DNA from: Klebsiella pneumoniae
GTDB taxonomy: Bacteria > Myxococcota_A > UBA796 > SXON01
Length of the DNA: 64,000 nucleotides
NCBI GenBank assembly: GCA_945862325.1
Contig: CAMAXZ010000020.1
Coordinates: forward strand, 1-64,000
Direction of reading: 5' to 3'
The translations under genes and the position numbers were made by a program. Below are positions 10,199-18,721 of this stretch, piece after piece. Each line of letters begins with the position of its first letter. Position 1 is the first letter of the stretch. The notes under the pieces were generated by a model. It saw nothing but the letters and a program-made list of their open reading frames with translations. It was not told the DNA's origin and did not search any database.

Positions 10199-11323
10199 AT
10201 GCCCGACGACGCGCTCCGCGTGAGCTCCGAGCTCGACCGGATCTCCACGTTCTTCCCCATCCTCCGCGACCTGGGCCTGCGCTGGGCGTCCACCCGTCCC
10301 TGGCACGGTCGCACGATCGCGATGCACCTGCACCTCACGACCCTGACGGCGACGCTCGTGCGCGAGCTCACCCTCGGCGGCGGCCGGTGGGTGCTCGCCG
10401 CCGCGAACCCGGCCACGACGGATCTCGGGGTCGCCCGCTACCTCCGCGATCTCGGGGTCGAGGTGCACTCCGGCGGCGGCGCGCGAGACGGACTCCACGC
10501 GATGGTCGCCGCGCGGCCGCACCTGTTCGCCGACGTCGGGTTTCCGCTCGGCGAGGCGCTCGCTCGCGCTGGAGCGAGCCCGGCCGGCGGGGTCGAGATC
10601 ACCCGCAGCGGCGTGACGCGGATGCGCGAGCTCGGCCCCCTCCCCTTCCCCGTGATGAACATCAACGACGGCCGGCTCAAGCCCGCGATCGAGAATCGCC
10701 ACGGCGTCGGCGAAGGCCTGTGGCAGAGCTTCACGCAATTGACGGGGATGCACCTCGCCGGCCGCCGGGTGTGCGTCGTCGGCTACGGCACCGTCGGCTC
10801 GGGCGTGGCCGCCTACGCGCGCTCGGGAGGCGCGCAAGTCGAGGTCTGGGAGACGGACCCCGTGCGTCGCCTCGTCGCCCACTACGACGGCTACGCCACC
10901 CTGCGCGGCCCGCAGGAGCTCCGCCGCGCGCAGGTCATCGTCACCGCCACCGGCTTCAAGTCCACCCTGAACCTCGACATGTTGCGCGCCGCCCGGGACG
11001 GCGCGGTCATCATCAACGCCGGCCACGGCGGCGACGAGATCGACATCGACGGGCTCCGAAGCGGCGCGAGCGCGGTCGACCAGGTGTCGCCTCGGGTCGT
11101 CCGCTACACCCTCGAGGGCCGCACCCTCGTGGTGCTCGGCGACGGCCACCCCCTCAACATCGTGATGAACAGCGGCTCCCAAGAGCCGGTGATGCTGCAC
11201 TTCGCCGTGCTCGGGCTCGCGCTCGAGTGGTTCACGCGGAACAGCCCACCCCCCGGCGAGGTGCTGCTCCCGCGCACGATCGAGGAAGAAGCTTCCCTCG
11301 CGGCGCTCCGCGCCCTGGGCTGA
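10199..11323 (+). CDS. S-adenosylhomocysteine hydrolase-like protein, short divergent form
   Basis: A 374-residue protein clearly built like AdoHcy hydrolase. AAANPATTDLGVA corresponds to the NPLSTQD region, NINDGRLKP has the conserved Lys at 161, VVGYGTVGSG (193-202) is the NAD-binding loop, and INAGHGGDEID replaces the usual NIGHFDxEID. It is 50-100 residues shorter than true SAH hydrolases and lacks the C-terminal Lys/Tyr tail that closes the cofactor site of the partner subunit. It may still hydrolyse SAH made by the methyltransferase encoded just upstream (34 bases), or act on a related nucleoside. The ATG has a TACATA box 12 bases upstream. Confidence 0.7.
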   Translation: MPDDALRVSSELDRISTFFPILRDLGLRWASTRPWHGRTIAMHLHLTTLTATLVRELTLGGGRWVLAAANPATTDLGVARYLRDLGVEVHSGGGARDGLHAMVAARPHLFADVGFPLGEALARAGASPAGGVEITRSGVTRMRELGPLPFPVMNINDGRLKPAIENRHGVGEGLWQSFTQLTGMHLAGRRVCVVGYGTVGSGVAAYARSGGAQVEVWETDPVRRLVAHYDGYATLRGPQELRRAQVIVTATGFKSTLNLDMLRAARDGAVIINAGHGGDEIDIDGLRSGASAVDQVSPRVVRYTLEGRTLVVLGDGHPLNIVMNSGSQEPVMLHFAVLGLALEWFTRNSPPPGEVLLPRTIEEEASLAALRALG

Positions 11324-11324
11324 C

Positions 11325-12014
11325 GTGGCGGCCGGCCTGCTCGCCGCGTTCGAGGCCCTGCGGCGTGGGGATCCCGAGGGCGCGCTCGCCGCGCTCGACG
11401 CCGCCGGCCTCTGCGCGGACGCGCTCGTCGAGGCCGATCGGCGGGGCGACGCCCCCGGCACCCGCGCCCGCGCCTGGTCGTACCGGGCCCAGGCCCTGCG
11501 GGCGCTCGCGCGCGTCGAGGAGGCCGATCGCGCGCTCGTCGCCGCGATCCGCGCGGCGAAACAAGCGGGGGACGCGGCCGGGGTCGCGCAGCTGCGGGAG
11601 CTCCAGGCGTCGGTGGTGGCGAGCCTCGCCGCGGAGCGCATCGCCCAGGCAGAACGGACGAAAGACGCCCATCTCGCCGACACACCCGACGATGTGTTGC
11701 TCGCGGGCGCGACCGACGGTGTCGAGCGCGCGGCGCGTCACCTCCGGAAGTGTGAGGCGCTCCGGGCGAGCGGGCGGCTCACGGACGCGGCGGCCCAGGC
11801 CGAGCGCGGGGCCGCCGAGGCCGACCGGGCCGGCGCCACGCGGGAGTCCGTCCTCACGCGGCTCGCGCTCGTGACGCTGCGCCCGGAGGCCGTCACCGCG
11901 CACCTTCACGCCGCGCACGCGATCGCGGACGCGGCGGACGACACGAACCTGATCGCCGCGGTCGCCCAGGCCGCGCGCGCGTCGGGCGTGCGGCTCCCCG
12001 CCCCGGGGTTCTGA
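11325..12014 (+). CDS. TPR-like helical repeat protein
   Basis: The GTG start lies one base after the stop of the SAH-hydrolase-like gene, so the two are cotranscribed. The 229-residue product is Ala-rich, acidic-basic alternating and entirely helical. Helix pairs such as ARAWSYRAQALRALARVEEADRALVAAI resemble tetratricopeptide repeats but are degenerate. There is no signal peptide, so a cytosolic scaffold role is likely. No specific family is recognised. It converges on the next gene with 51 bases between them. Confidence 0.6.
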   Translation: MAAGLLAAFEALRRGDPEGALAALDAAGLCADALVEADRRGDAPGTRARAWSYRAQALRALARVEEADRALVAAIRAAKQAGDAAGVAQLRELQASVVASLAAERIAQAERTKDAHLADTPDDVLLAGATDGVERAARHLRKCEALRASGRLTDAAAQAERGAAEADRAGATRESVLTRLALVTLRPEAVTAHLHAAHAIADAADDTNLIAAVAQAARASGVRLPAPGF

Positions 12015-12065
12015 CCGCCGCGCGCCGCTCGGGGGCCTCAGGCGCCGCGGTGACCCCCGACGCGA

Positions 12066-13142
12066 TCAGCCGCACGCCGGCACCGAGGCGACCGCGACGT
12101 CGACGGCGGCCTCGGACGCGGGGCCGCCGGTCGCCTCCCACGTGATCGCGCCGCCCACCGCCCCCGCGGCGGCGCAACCGTCCAGCTCGATGAGCGCGAG
12201 GTCCGCCCGGAGCGCCGCCGACCCCGGCGAGGTGTAGGAGAGCGGGTGCCACCACGTACCCGTGTTCCATTGCTTGAAGGCGAGATTCGCCTCGAACGGC
12301 AGCGCGCCGTCGGCGTAGGTCCCCGGGTGGAGCACCGTGGCCCACTCCGCCATGTGATGCTCGTCGTCGAGCTCCACGGCGAGGCCGGTGAAGGCCAGCA
12401 CGCCCGTGTCGTACCCGCCGACGCCTCGAGCGGTGTCGGCGGCGCGGGGCAGCTCGAGATCGAGCTCCTCCGCGACCCAGTGGTTCGTCCACGTGTACGC
12501 GGTCTCGGCCGAGACCGGGTTCACCGCGGCCTCGCCGCCGACGAGGAGCCAGCTCACCAGAACGTCGTAGGCGACGTCGCCGCGTCGAGCGTCACACTCG
12601 ATGGACGAACAATCGAAGACGAACCGGACGTCCACCGCGAACACCACGTCGTCGGCGTCCACGCGCGCGTCGCCGACGTCGATCGAGAGGCGCTGGAGCT
12701 TGTCCGCGTCGCTCCGCGCCAGGATGTCGAAGCCGTTCAACACGACGTGCACGCCTTGCCCGAGCGCGGCTCCGCCCGACACCCGCACGGTGGCGGACTC
12801 CGCCACGCCGGCGCCTTGGGCGCCTTCGCGCTCGATCTCGAGCCGCGTGGATCCACCCAGGAAGACCGCGCGCTCGGCACGGATCCCGGTGTAGTGGGAG
12901 GCCCACTCCGCGGTGTCGGAGCCGAGGCCGGACGCGGCGGCGTGAACGACCTCGGCCGAGCAGCCGGAGGCGTCACAGCGGACCGGCCGCACGTGGTCGC
13001 CGAGGTTGTTGATGCGGTGGTTGTACCCCCACCGTTGACGGAATCCTCCCCAGACGACGGCGGTGTCGGACAGCTCGCCCACCTCCTCCGAGAGGGAGCG
13101 CGGTGCGTCGGGGAGCGTACAGCCGAAGGCGAAGAGCAGCAT
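12066..13142 (-). CDS. Predicted secreted lipoprotein, unknown function
   Basis: A 358-residue protein with a short type II signal (MLLFAFGCTLPDAP), so anchored at Cys8. The rest is rich in beta strands with many Asp, Gly, Val and Thr and four further Cys in pairs, for example CDASGC near residue 54 and CSSIEC near 174. That pattern suits a disulfide-bonded periplasmic or surface beta-sandwich. The TA of a TAGCGG box is 17 bases before the ATG, which leaves 120 bases to the divergent adenylation gene. No family is recognised. Confidence 0.65.
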   Translation of the reverse strand: MLLFAFGCTLPDAPRSLSEEVGELSDTAVVWGGFRQRWGYNHRINNLGDHVRPVRCDASGCSAEVVHAAASGLGSDTAEWASHYTGIRAERAVFLGGSTRLEIEREGAQGAGVAESATVRVSGGAALGQGVHVVLNGFDILARSDADKLQRLSIDVGDARVDADDVVFAVDVRFVFDCSSIECDARRGDVAYDVLVSWLLVGGEAAVNPVSAETAYTWTNHWVAEELDLELPRAADTARGVGGYDTGVLAFTGLAVELDDEHHMAEWATVLHPGTYADGALPFEANLAFKQWNTGTWWHPLSYTSPGSAALRADLALIELDGCAAAGAVGGAITWEATGGPASEAAVDVAVASVPACG

Positions 13143-13262
13143 CGGGGTGGCCTCCGCTACTCATCAAGCAAGGGGCGTGCCGTGAGCATGCCGCGGCCGG
13201 GGGTCTCGGCGTCGGCGCGCCGCTCGAGGCCCGGGATAATCACCCCGCGCCTCGGAGCGCCC

Positions 13263-14879
13263 GTGCGAGACGTCCCTGATGTACATGTCCCGGGCCTCGT
13301 CGCCCCCAGCCCCCTGGCGGGTGTGCGCGCCGCGGTGGCCACTTGGCCCGAGCGCACGGCGCTCGAGCTCGCCGGGCGCGCCTGGACCTATGCCGAGCTC
13401 TGGCGCGATGCCGGACGGATCGCCACCGCCATCCGCACCAACGCGCGGTCCGACGCGCCGTTCGTCACGATCCTCGCGAGCCGCTCCTCCACGGCGTACC
13501 TCGGCTCTCTGGCGATCTTCGGCGCCGGCCGCGCACACGTCGCGTTGAACCCTGCACATCCGCCGGCGCGCACCGCGCGGGTGCTCGCGCTCGCCGGAGC
13601 CGACGTCCTCCTGGTCGACCGCGACAGCGAGGGCGCCCTCCTCGCCCTCCTGCACGCCACGCCCGCGGACGCGCGCCCGCGGACGGTGATCGCGCCGGAG
13701 TCCAACGCGGACCTCGTCCGCGGAGCGTTCCCGGACGTCCACGTCGTCGGCGCCGGGGAGATCGGGGACATGGACGCGGCGATGGACGCGCCGGAGCCCC
13801 CGGCGAGCGCCCTCGCGTACCTCGTCTTCACGTCGGGCAGCACCGGTGAGCCGAAGGGGATCGCGATCGACCACGGCGCCCTCGCGACGTACATGCGAAA
13901 CTTCCGCGCGTTGATGGCGCCCACTCCGGACGACCGGCTGGCGACCACGTACGAGCTGACCTTCGACATCGCGCTGCACGACATGCTCCAGGCGTGGTGG
14001 AGCGGCGCCGCGCTGTGCGTCGCGCCGGCGCGGGCGCTCGCGGCGCCGGCGCACTTCATCCGGAGCAACCGAATCACCTGGTGGTTCTCGGTCGCGTCCG
14101 TCGCCATGCTGCTCGAGCGCCAGGGGGTGCTGCGCCCCGGGGTGTTCTCGAGCTTGAAGGTCAGCCTCCTCTGCGGAGAGCCGCTCCCCGTGCGCAGCGC
14201 CGCCGCGTGGGCCGCGGCCGCCCCGAGCTCCACGCTGCACAATGTGTACGGGCCCACGGAGACGACGATGGAGCTCGCGTTCCACCGGTTCGACCCGGCG
14301 GAGGCCTCTCGCCGCGGGGTCGTCGCGATCGGGATCCCGTTCGCCGATCATGCGCACGTGCTCCTCGACGACGCGGGCGCCGAGGTCGTCGGCGAGGGCC
14401 AAGGGGAGCTGTACGTGTCCGGACCGCAGCTCGCGGTCGGCTACTGGAAGGACCCGGACCGCACGGCGCGGGCGTTCGTCACCTTGCCGGCGCGCTCGGG
14501 TCGGTGGTATCGCACGGGCGACCTGGTAGAGCGCGACGCATGCGGCGTGTATCACTTCGTCTCGCGCGTCGACTTCCAAGTGAAGCTCCGCGGCCACCGG
14601 ATCGAGCTCGGCGAGGTGGAGGCGGCCCTGCGGGAGGCGGTGGGGAGCGACCTCGCCGTCGTGATCCCCCACCCGTTCGACGGGGCGAACGCCAAGGGCC
14701 TCGTGGCCTTCGCCGTGGGGGAGCCCCGCGCCGACGGGGAGCTCCGCGCCGCCCTCGCAGCGCACCTCCCCGCCTCGATGATCCCCGATCGCTTCGTCTG
14801 GCTCGACACGCTGCCGCTCAACGCGAACCGCAAGGTCGACCGGGGCGCCCTCGCGGACCGGCTCACGCGGGGCGAATGA
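13263..14879 (+). CDS. Stand-alone amino-acid adenylation enzyme (AMP-binding, NRPS A-domain type)
   Basis: Activates a carboxylic acid, most likely an amino acid, as the acyl-adenylate for transfer to a carrier protein. Core motifs in order: A3 LVFTSGSTGEPKG, A4 FDIALHDMLQAWWSGA, A5 NVYGPTETTMEL, A7 YRTGDL, A8 VKLRGHRIELGEVE, and A10 PLNANRKVDRGAL with the catalytic Lys. The Asp of FDIAL sits where NRPS domains bind the substrate alpha-amino group. There is no fused carrier domain, but a free one is encoded at 15983-16252. The GTG at 13263 follows a GATAAT-like box by 26 bases; an in-frame ATG at 13188 is the alternative start. It overlaps the next gene by four bases (ATGA). Confidence 0.85.
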   Translation: MRDVPDVHVPGLVAPSPLAGVRAAVATWPERTALELAGRAWTYAELWRDAGRIATAIRTNARSDAPFVTILASRSSTAYLGSLAIFGAGRAHVALNPAHPPARTARVLALAGADVLLVDRDSEGALLALLHATPADARPRTVIAPESNADLVRGAFPDVHVVGAGEIGDMDAAMDAPEPPASALAYLVFTSGSTGEPKGIAIDHGALATYMRNFRALMAPTPDDRLATTYELTFDIALHDMLQAWWSGAALCVAPARALAAPAHFIRSNRITWWFSVASVAMLLERQGVLRPGVFSSLKVSLLCGEPLPVRSAAAWAAAAPSSTLHNVYGPTETTMELAFHRFDPAEASRRGVVAIGIPFADHAHVLLDDAGAEVVGEGQGELYVSGPQLAVGYWKDPDRTARAFVTLPARSGRWYRTGDLVERDACGVYHFVSRVDFQVKLRGHRIELGEVEAALREAVGSDLAVVIPHPFDGANAKGLVAFAVGEPRADGELRAALAAHLPASMIPDRFVWLDTLPLNANRKVDRGALADRLTRGE

Positions 14880-15973
14880 TGCGCGTCCGCGAGCTGGCGC
14901 CCACGGACCTCAGCGCCGTCGACGCGCTGATGGCCGAGGCCGGGTTCAAGCGCCGCTCCGCCGCCGCGCGCGCGTGGCTCGCGGCCCCGACGGACCACCC
15001 CGCGGCCGACGCCGCCCGCGCCGCGCCGGCCGGGTGGGTGCTGGAGGGGGAACACGGGATCGACGGATACCTGGGCAACATCATCCTCCCCTACGCGCTC
15101 GACGGGCGCCCGGTGGTCGGCGCCACGTGCGCGGACTGGTTCGTGCGGCCCGCGGCGAGGGCCTCGGCGGTAAACCTGCTTCGCGCGTTCTTTCGCCAGC
15201 CCGCGGCGTTCCACTTCAGCGCGACCGCAAACGAGGCGAGCGCTCCCGCGTACGGATTGTACAAGGCCCGCGCGCCCATCGCGTCGAGCTTCCGAACCTC
15301 GTTCCTGTGGATCGGCGACGATGGCGCGCTCTTGCGCGCGGTCGCGCGCGTCCCGGGCGCGCGGGGGCTGGCCCGCCTCGCGGGGCGCGCGCGGCGCCGC
15401 GTGGGCCTCGCGCACCCGCGGACGCGGGGCTCCGTGACGCTCTCCACGTACCTGCCGTCGGCGATCCCGGACGAGGTGGAGGCCTTCTGGCGTGCGCGCA
15501 CGGCGGTGGGGCTCCACGTCGCCCGCGGGAGCGCCGCGATCCGGTGGATGCTCGCGGATCCGGACGTGTCGGGCGCGCGTCGGGTGCTCGTCGCGCGCGA
15601 TCGGCGCGGCGTCACCGGCGTCGCGGTCGTCGCCCGGCACCAGGCCCGGGCCCACGCGTTCGCGCAGATTCGCCTCCGCGACCTCGTCCTCGGCGAGCCG
15701 ACGGCCGCCGGGCCTCTCCTCGGAGCCGCCGTGGACCTCGCCCGGGCGGTGGGCGCCGCGGTGGTGTTCGCCCCGGGGTGCGGGCCGTCGCTCGCCGTCG
15801 CCCTCGCCGCCCAGCGCCCACACACGCGGACGCGCACGTTCGACGCCCACTACCTCCGCGCCGGACGCGGGCTCGACACGGGCGCGCTGCTCGACGCCTG
15901 GCACGCCACGGGGCTCGACGGCGACGCGCCGTTCGCCCTCGAAGACGGCGCACCGCGGACGACGCCCGGCTGA
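14876..15973 (+). CDS. GNAT-superfamily-like protein, possibly two tandem domains
   Basis: The start (ATGATG) overlaps the stop of the adenylation gene, so the two are translationally coupled. The 365-residue product starts MRVRELAPTDLSAVDALM, a typical GNAT strand-helix. GATCADWFVRPAARASAVNLLRAFF looks like the acetyl-CoA loop region, and ATANEASAPAYGLYKARAP follows. A second half (VLVARDRRGVTGVAVVARH to VDLARAVGAAVVFAPG) looks like another GNAT unit, as in Fem-type aminoacyl transferases. In this context an N-acyl or aminoacyl transfer onto or from the carrier-bound amino acid is plausible. That role is inference. Confidence 0.55.
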   Translation: MMRVRELAPTDLSAVDALMAEAGFKRRSAAARAWLAAPTDHPAADAARAAPAGWVLEGEHGIDGYLGNIILPYALDGRPVVGATCADWFVRPAARASAVNLLRAFFRQPAAFHFSATANEASAPAYGLYKARAPIASSFRTSFLWIGDDGALLRAVARVPGARGLARLAGRARRRVGLAHPRTRGSVTLSTYLPSAIPDEVEAFWRARTAVGLHVARGSAAIRWMLADPDVSGARRVLVARDRRGVTGVAVVARHQARAHAFAQIRLRDLVLGEPTAAGPLLGAAVDLARAVGAAVVFAPGCGPSLAVALAAQRPHTRTRTFDAHYLRAGRGLDTGALLDAWHATGLDGDAPFALEDGAPRTTPG

Positions 15974-15982
15974 GGCGCGGGC

Positions 15983-16252
15983 TCAGCCCCGCCGCGTCGC
16001 CGCGCGGAAGAGCTCGTTCACGAGGTCGTCGACGGAGACGACGAGGTCCGGGTCCACCTCGACGAAGTCGATCTCCAGGTCGAACGCGCGCTCCACGTCC
16101 GCGACGAGCGCGGTGAGGGTGACGCTGTCCAGCAGCCCCGCCTCGAACACCGGCGTACCCGGCGCGACCGCGACGCCGGCCGGCGCCCGGGCCGTCAGCG
16201 CCGCGTGGATGTGGGCGCCGAACGCAGACGCGAGCGGATCGTTGGGTGACAT
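15983..16252 (-). CDS. Free-standing acyl/peptidyl carrier protein
   Basis: An 89-residue four-helix carrier. VFEAGLLDSVTLTALV carries Ser43 in the D-S motif that accepts 4-phosphopantetheine. Helix III and IV features (DLEIDFVEVDPDLVVSVDDLVNELF) are also typical. It lies on the minus strand, between the adenylation/GNAT pair and the divergent diaminopropionate genes, and is the obvious loading partner for the stand-alone adenylation enzyme. A purine-rich GGGGAGGG lies about 15 bases before the ATG. It is not the housekeeping AcpP by sequence or context. Confidence 0.85.
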   Translation of the reverse strand: MSPNDPLASAFGAHIHAALTARAPAGVAVAPGTPVFEAGLLDSVTLTALVADVERAFDLEIDFVEVDPDLVVSVDDLVNELFRAATRRG

Positions 16253-16284
16253 GTGAGGCGGCCCTCCCCTGGCGGCTCCGGGAG

Positions 16285-16297
16285 CCTATGGTAGGTT
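16285..16297. promoter_or_regulatory. Candidate divergent -10 boxes between carrier-protein and sbnA-like genes
   Basis: The 69-base gap between the divergent starts contains CTATGGTAGG. On the plus strand TAGGTT has its TA at 16292, 30 bases before the GTG of the sbnA-like gene, which has a GGGGG Shine-Dalgarno in between. On the minus strand CATAGG has its TA at 16288, 36 bases before the carrier gene. The two boxes touch, so the transcription units would compete or share control. No operator dyad was recognised. Confidence 0.35.
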
Positions 16298-16321
16298 GGT
16301 TCACCAGTCACCGGGGGCCGA

Positions 16322-17314
16322 GTGAATCAAGTCGAGAGCGGCTCGGGGTCTCGGGCGGGCGTGCTGGCGGCCATCGGGAACACGCCGTTGGTGCGGTTCG
16401 ATCGCCTGCTTCCGCGCAGCGGCGCGCAGGTGTGGGGCAAGCTCGAGATGTTGAATCCGGGAGGGAGCTCCAAGGATCGTCCGGCGCTCTCGATGCTCAC
16501 CGGAGCGCTGGCCGCGGGCCGGCTCCGCCCGGGCGACACCGTCGTCGAGTCGAGCTCGGGGAACATGGCCGTTGGGCTCGCGCAAGCCTGCCGCCTGCTC
16601 GACTTGCACCTGATTTGTGTCGTTGACGTGAAAACGACACAGGCCAATGTGTCGTTGATGCGAGCCTACGGCGCCCACGTGGACGTCGTGCAATCGCCCG
16701 ACCCGGTGACGGGCGATTGGCTCGACGCTCGCCTCGCGCGCGTGCAGGCGCTGGTCCGACAGACCCCCGGCGCGTGGTGGCCGGATCAGTACGGGAACCC
16801 GGACAACGCCACCTCTCACGCCGCCGGGACGGCGACCGAGATCGCGGCCGCGCTCGGCTCGCCGCCGACGGCGGTCGTCGCGGCGGCGAGCACGTGCGGC
16901 TTGCTCGGCGGGCTCGTGGCGTGGAGGGACGCCGCCGGGGCGCCGACGCGGATCATCGCGGTCGACGTACGCGGGAGCAAGCTCTTCGGCGGGGACGCGC
17001 GCCCTCGGCAGGTGCCCGGCATCGGCTCGTCGAAGCTGCCGCGCCTCGTGAATCCGGCCGACGTGGACGTCGAGCTCGTGGACGACGCGGACTGCGTCGC
17101 GGGCTGCCGGTTCCTGCTCGCGCGGGAGGCCGTCCTCGCGGGCGGCTCCGCGGGTGCGGTCGTGACCGCCACGGCGCGTGTGGCGCGCCGGCTCCCGTCG
17201 GGGTCCAGCGTGGTGATGGTGCTCGTCGACCGGGGCGAGCGCTACCTCGACACGATCTACGACGACGCATGGGTCCGTGACCGGATCGGGCATGTGCCGG
17301 TCATGGAGGAGTGA
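16322..17314 (+). CDS. SbnA-like PLP enzyme (N-(2-amino-2-carboxyethyl)-L-glutamate synthase type)
   Basis: A 330-residue beta-family PLP enzyme of the cysteine synthase fold. GGSSKDRPALSM holds the PLP Lys (K51), ESSSGNMAVGLAQ is the substrate loop (76-88), and GGSAGAVV is near the C-terminus. Cysteine synthases usually read SVKDR and TSGNTG; the SSKDRPA and SSGNM versions are nearer SbnA, which joins O-phosphoserine and glutamate on the way to L-2,3-diaminopropionate. The immediate downstream SbnB-like gene, overlapping by one base, makes this assignment much stronger than homology alone. The GTG start follows a GGGGG Shine-Dalgarno. Confidence 0.75.
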   Translation: MNQVESGSGSRAGVLAAIGNTPLVRFDRLLPRSGAQVWGKLEMLNPGGSSKDRPALSMLTGALAAGRLRPGDTVVESSSGNMAVGLAQACRLLDLHLICVVDVKTTQANVSLMRAYGAHVDVVQSPDPVTGDWLDARLARVQALVRQTPGAWWPDQYGNPDNATSHAAGTATEIAAALGSPPTAVVAAASTCGLLGGLVAWRDAAGAPTRIIAVDVRGSKLFGGDARPRQVPGIGSSKLPRLVNPADVDVELVDDADCVAGCRFLLAREAVLAGGSAGAVVTATARVARRLPSGSSVVMVLVDRGERYLDTIYDDAWVRDRIGHVPVMEE

Positions 17315-18315
17315 TGGGCGATCTTCTGGTGCTTCGCGGGTCGGACGTCGTGGCCGCGCTCGGGGCCGACATGGGCGGCATCGTCGACGCCGTGGCGGCC
17401 GGGTATCTGGCGCTCCACCGGGGCGAGGCCGTGATGCCCCCCTCGCCCTTCCTCCGCTTCGTCGAAGGGAAGCCCGAACGTGTCATCGGGCTGCCGGCCT
17501 ACCTGAAGGGCGACGCGCCGATCGCCGGCATCAAGTGGATCGCCTCGTTCCCGGGCAACGTCGCCCGGGGCATCGACCGGGCGTCCGCGGTCATCGTCAT
17601 CAACGACCTCGAGACCGGCCGCCCGGATGTCCTGCTCGAAGGTGCCGTCATCAGCGCGACGCGCACCGCCGCGAGCGCGGCCCTCGCCGCGCGGGTGCTG
17701 CACCCGGGCCCCGATGACGTGGGCGTGATCGGGTGCGGTCCGATCGCCTGGCAGACGGTGCGCTACCTGAGCGCCACGGGGCGGCTCGGTGGCACCTTGT
17801 TGACCTACGACCTCGATCCGGAGCGCGCGGAGCGCCTCGCCGGGCGCGCGGTCGACGCCGGACTCGTGCGCGCCGCGCGCGGCGTGTCGCGGCCCGAGGC
17901 CCTCTTCGACGCCTGCCCGATCACCGTCATCGCCACGTCCGCCATCGTCCCGCACCTCGATCCCGACCTCGCGCCCGAGAGCACCGTGCTCCACCTCTCC
18001 TTGCGCGACCTCTCGACCCGCGTCATCCGTGGCGCGACCAACGTCGTCGACAACGTGGAGCACGTCCTGCAAGCCAACACCTCCCCGCACCTCGCGAGCC
18101 TCGAGCTCGGACACCGCGCGTTCATCCACGCCACCCTCGCCGAGCTCCTGCTCGGCGAGCGCGAAGCGCGGCCCGCGGGCCGCCCCGTCGTGTTCAGCCC
18201 CTTCGGCATGGGCGTGCTCGATCTCGCCGTCGCGCGGCCGGTCATCGACCGTTGCCGCGCGGCGGACCGCGGCGTGCGGGTACCCGACTTCTTCGCGAGC
18301 GCGTGGGACGGGTGA
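17314..18315 (+). CDS. SbnB-like dehydrogenase (ornithine cyclodeaminase/mu-crystallin family)
   Basis: A 333-residue member of the OCD/mu-crystallin family. IAGIKWIASFPGN and AVISATRTAASAALAARVL are family hallmarks, and VGVIGCGPIAWQTVRYL (136-152) is the NAD-binding loop. In staphyloferrin B synthesis SbnB oxidatively splits N-(2-amino-2-carboxyethyl)-glutamate to 2,3-diaminopropionate and 2-oxoglutarate. Pairing with an SbnA-like enzyme is the diagnostic context. The ATG is in TGATG with the upstream stop, and its own stop overlaps the next start (GTGA). Ornithine cyclodeaminase or another imino-acid reductase is the alternative. Confidence 0.75.
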   Translation: MGDLLVLRGSDVVAALGADMGGIVDAVAAGYLALHRGEAVMPPSPFLRFVEGKPERVIGLPAYLKGDAPIAGIKWIASFPGNVARGIDRASAVIVINDLETGRPDVLLEGAVISATRTAASAALAARVLHPGPDDVGVIGCGPIAWQTVRYLSATGRLGGTLLTYDLDPERAERLAGRAVDAGLVRAARGVSRPEALFDACPITVIATSAIVPHLDPDLAPESTVLHLSLRDLSTRVIRGATNVVDNVEHVLQANTSPHLASLELGHRAFIHATLAELLLGEREARPAGRPVVFSPFGMGVLDLAVARPVIDRCRAADRGVRVPDFFASAWDG

Positions 18316-18716
18316 CGCCCTTCACGCACCGCCACGTCGTGCGCTTCGCGGAGGTGGACCCGGCGGGGATCCTCTTCTTCTCTCGTGTGGCGGAGCACTG
18401 CCACGCGGCCTACGAGGCCTACGTGGCGCATGTGGGCCTGTCGGTGCCCGCCTACTTCGGCGGCTCGACCTGGCGGGCGCCGATCGTCCGGTGGGAGGTC
18501 GACTATCACGCGCCGTCGCGCCTCGGGGAGGCGCTCGCCGTCACCCTCGCCTCGGTGGAGCTCGGGCGCTCCTCGCTCACGATGCGCTACGAGGTGACCG
18601 GCCCGGACGAGCGGCCGAGGAGCTCGGCCCGGATGGTCGCGGTGTTCGCGGAGGGCGACCCGCTCGTGCCCTGCCCGATCCCCGAGGAAGTACGGGAAGC
18701 GTTCACGCGGAGGTGA
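18312..18716 (+). CDS. 4HBT-type hotdog acyl thioesterase
   Basis: A 134-residue single hotdog protein starting at a GTG that overlaps the SbnB-like stop by four bases. RFAEVDPAGILFFSRVAEHCHAA-type residues give the catalytic Asp and following helix of 4-hydroxybenzoyl-CoA/YbgC-type thioesterases, and VDYHAPSRLGEAL follows as usual. These enzymes hydrolyse acyl-CoA or acyl-carrier thioesters. In this operon it could release the product from the phosphopantetheine arm of the free carrier protein. The substrate is not known. Confidence 0.8.
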   Translation: MTPFTHRHVVRFAEVDPAGILFFSRVAEHCHAAYEAYVAHVGLSVPAYFGGSTWRAPIVRWEVDYHAPSRLGEALAVTLASVELGRSSLTMRYEVTGPDERPRSSARMVAVFAEGDPLVPCPIPEEVREAFTRR

Positions 18717-18721
18717 GCGCG

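Noticed and set aside
12246-13187. Long N-terminal extension of the adenylation enzyme
   Set aside because: It runs antisense through a lipoprotein gene and has no adenylation-domain similarity. The domain starts near 13263.
16322-17314. Ordinary cysteine synthase
   Set aside because: The SSKDRPA and SSGNM motifs and coupling to an SbnB-like gene fit the diaminopropionate route better, though biochemical proof is lacking.
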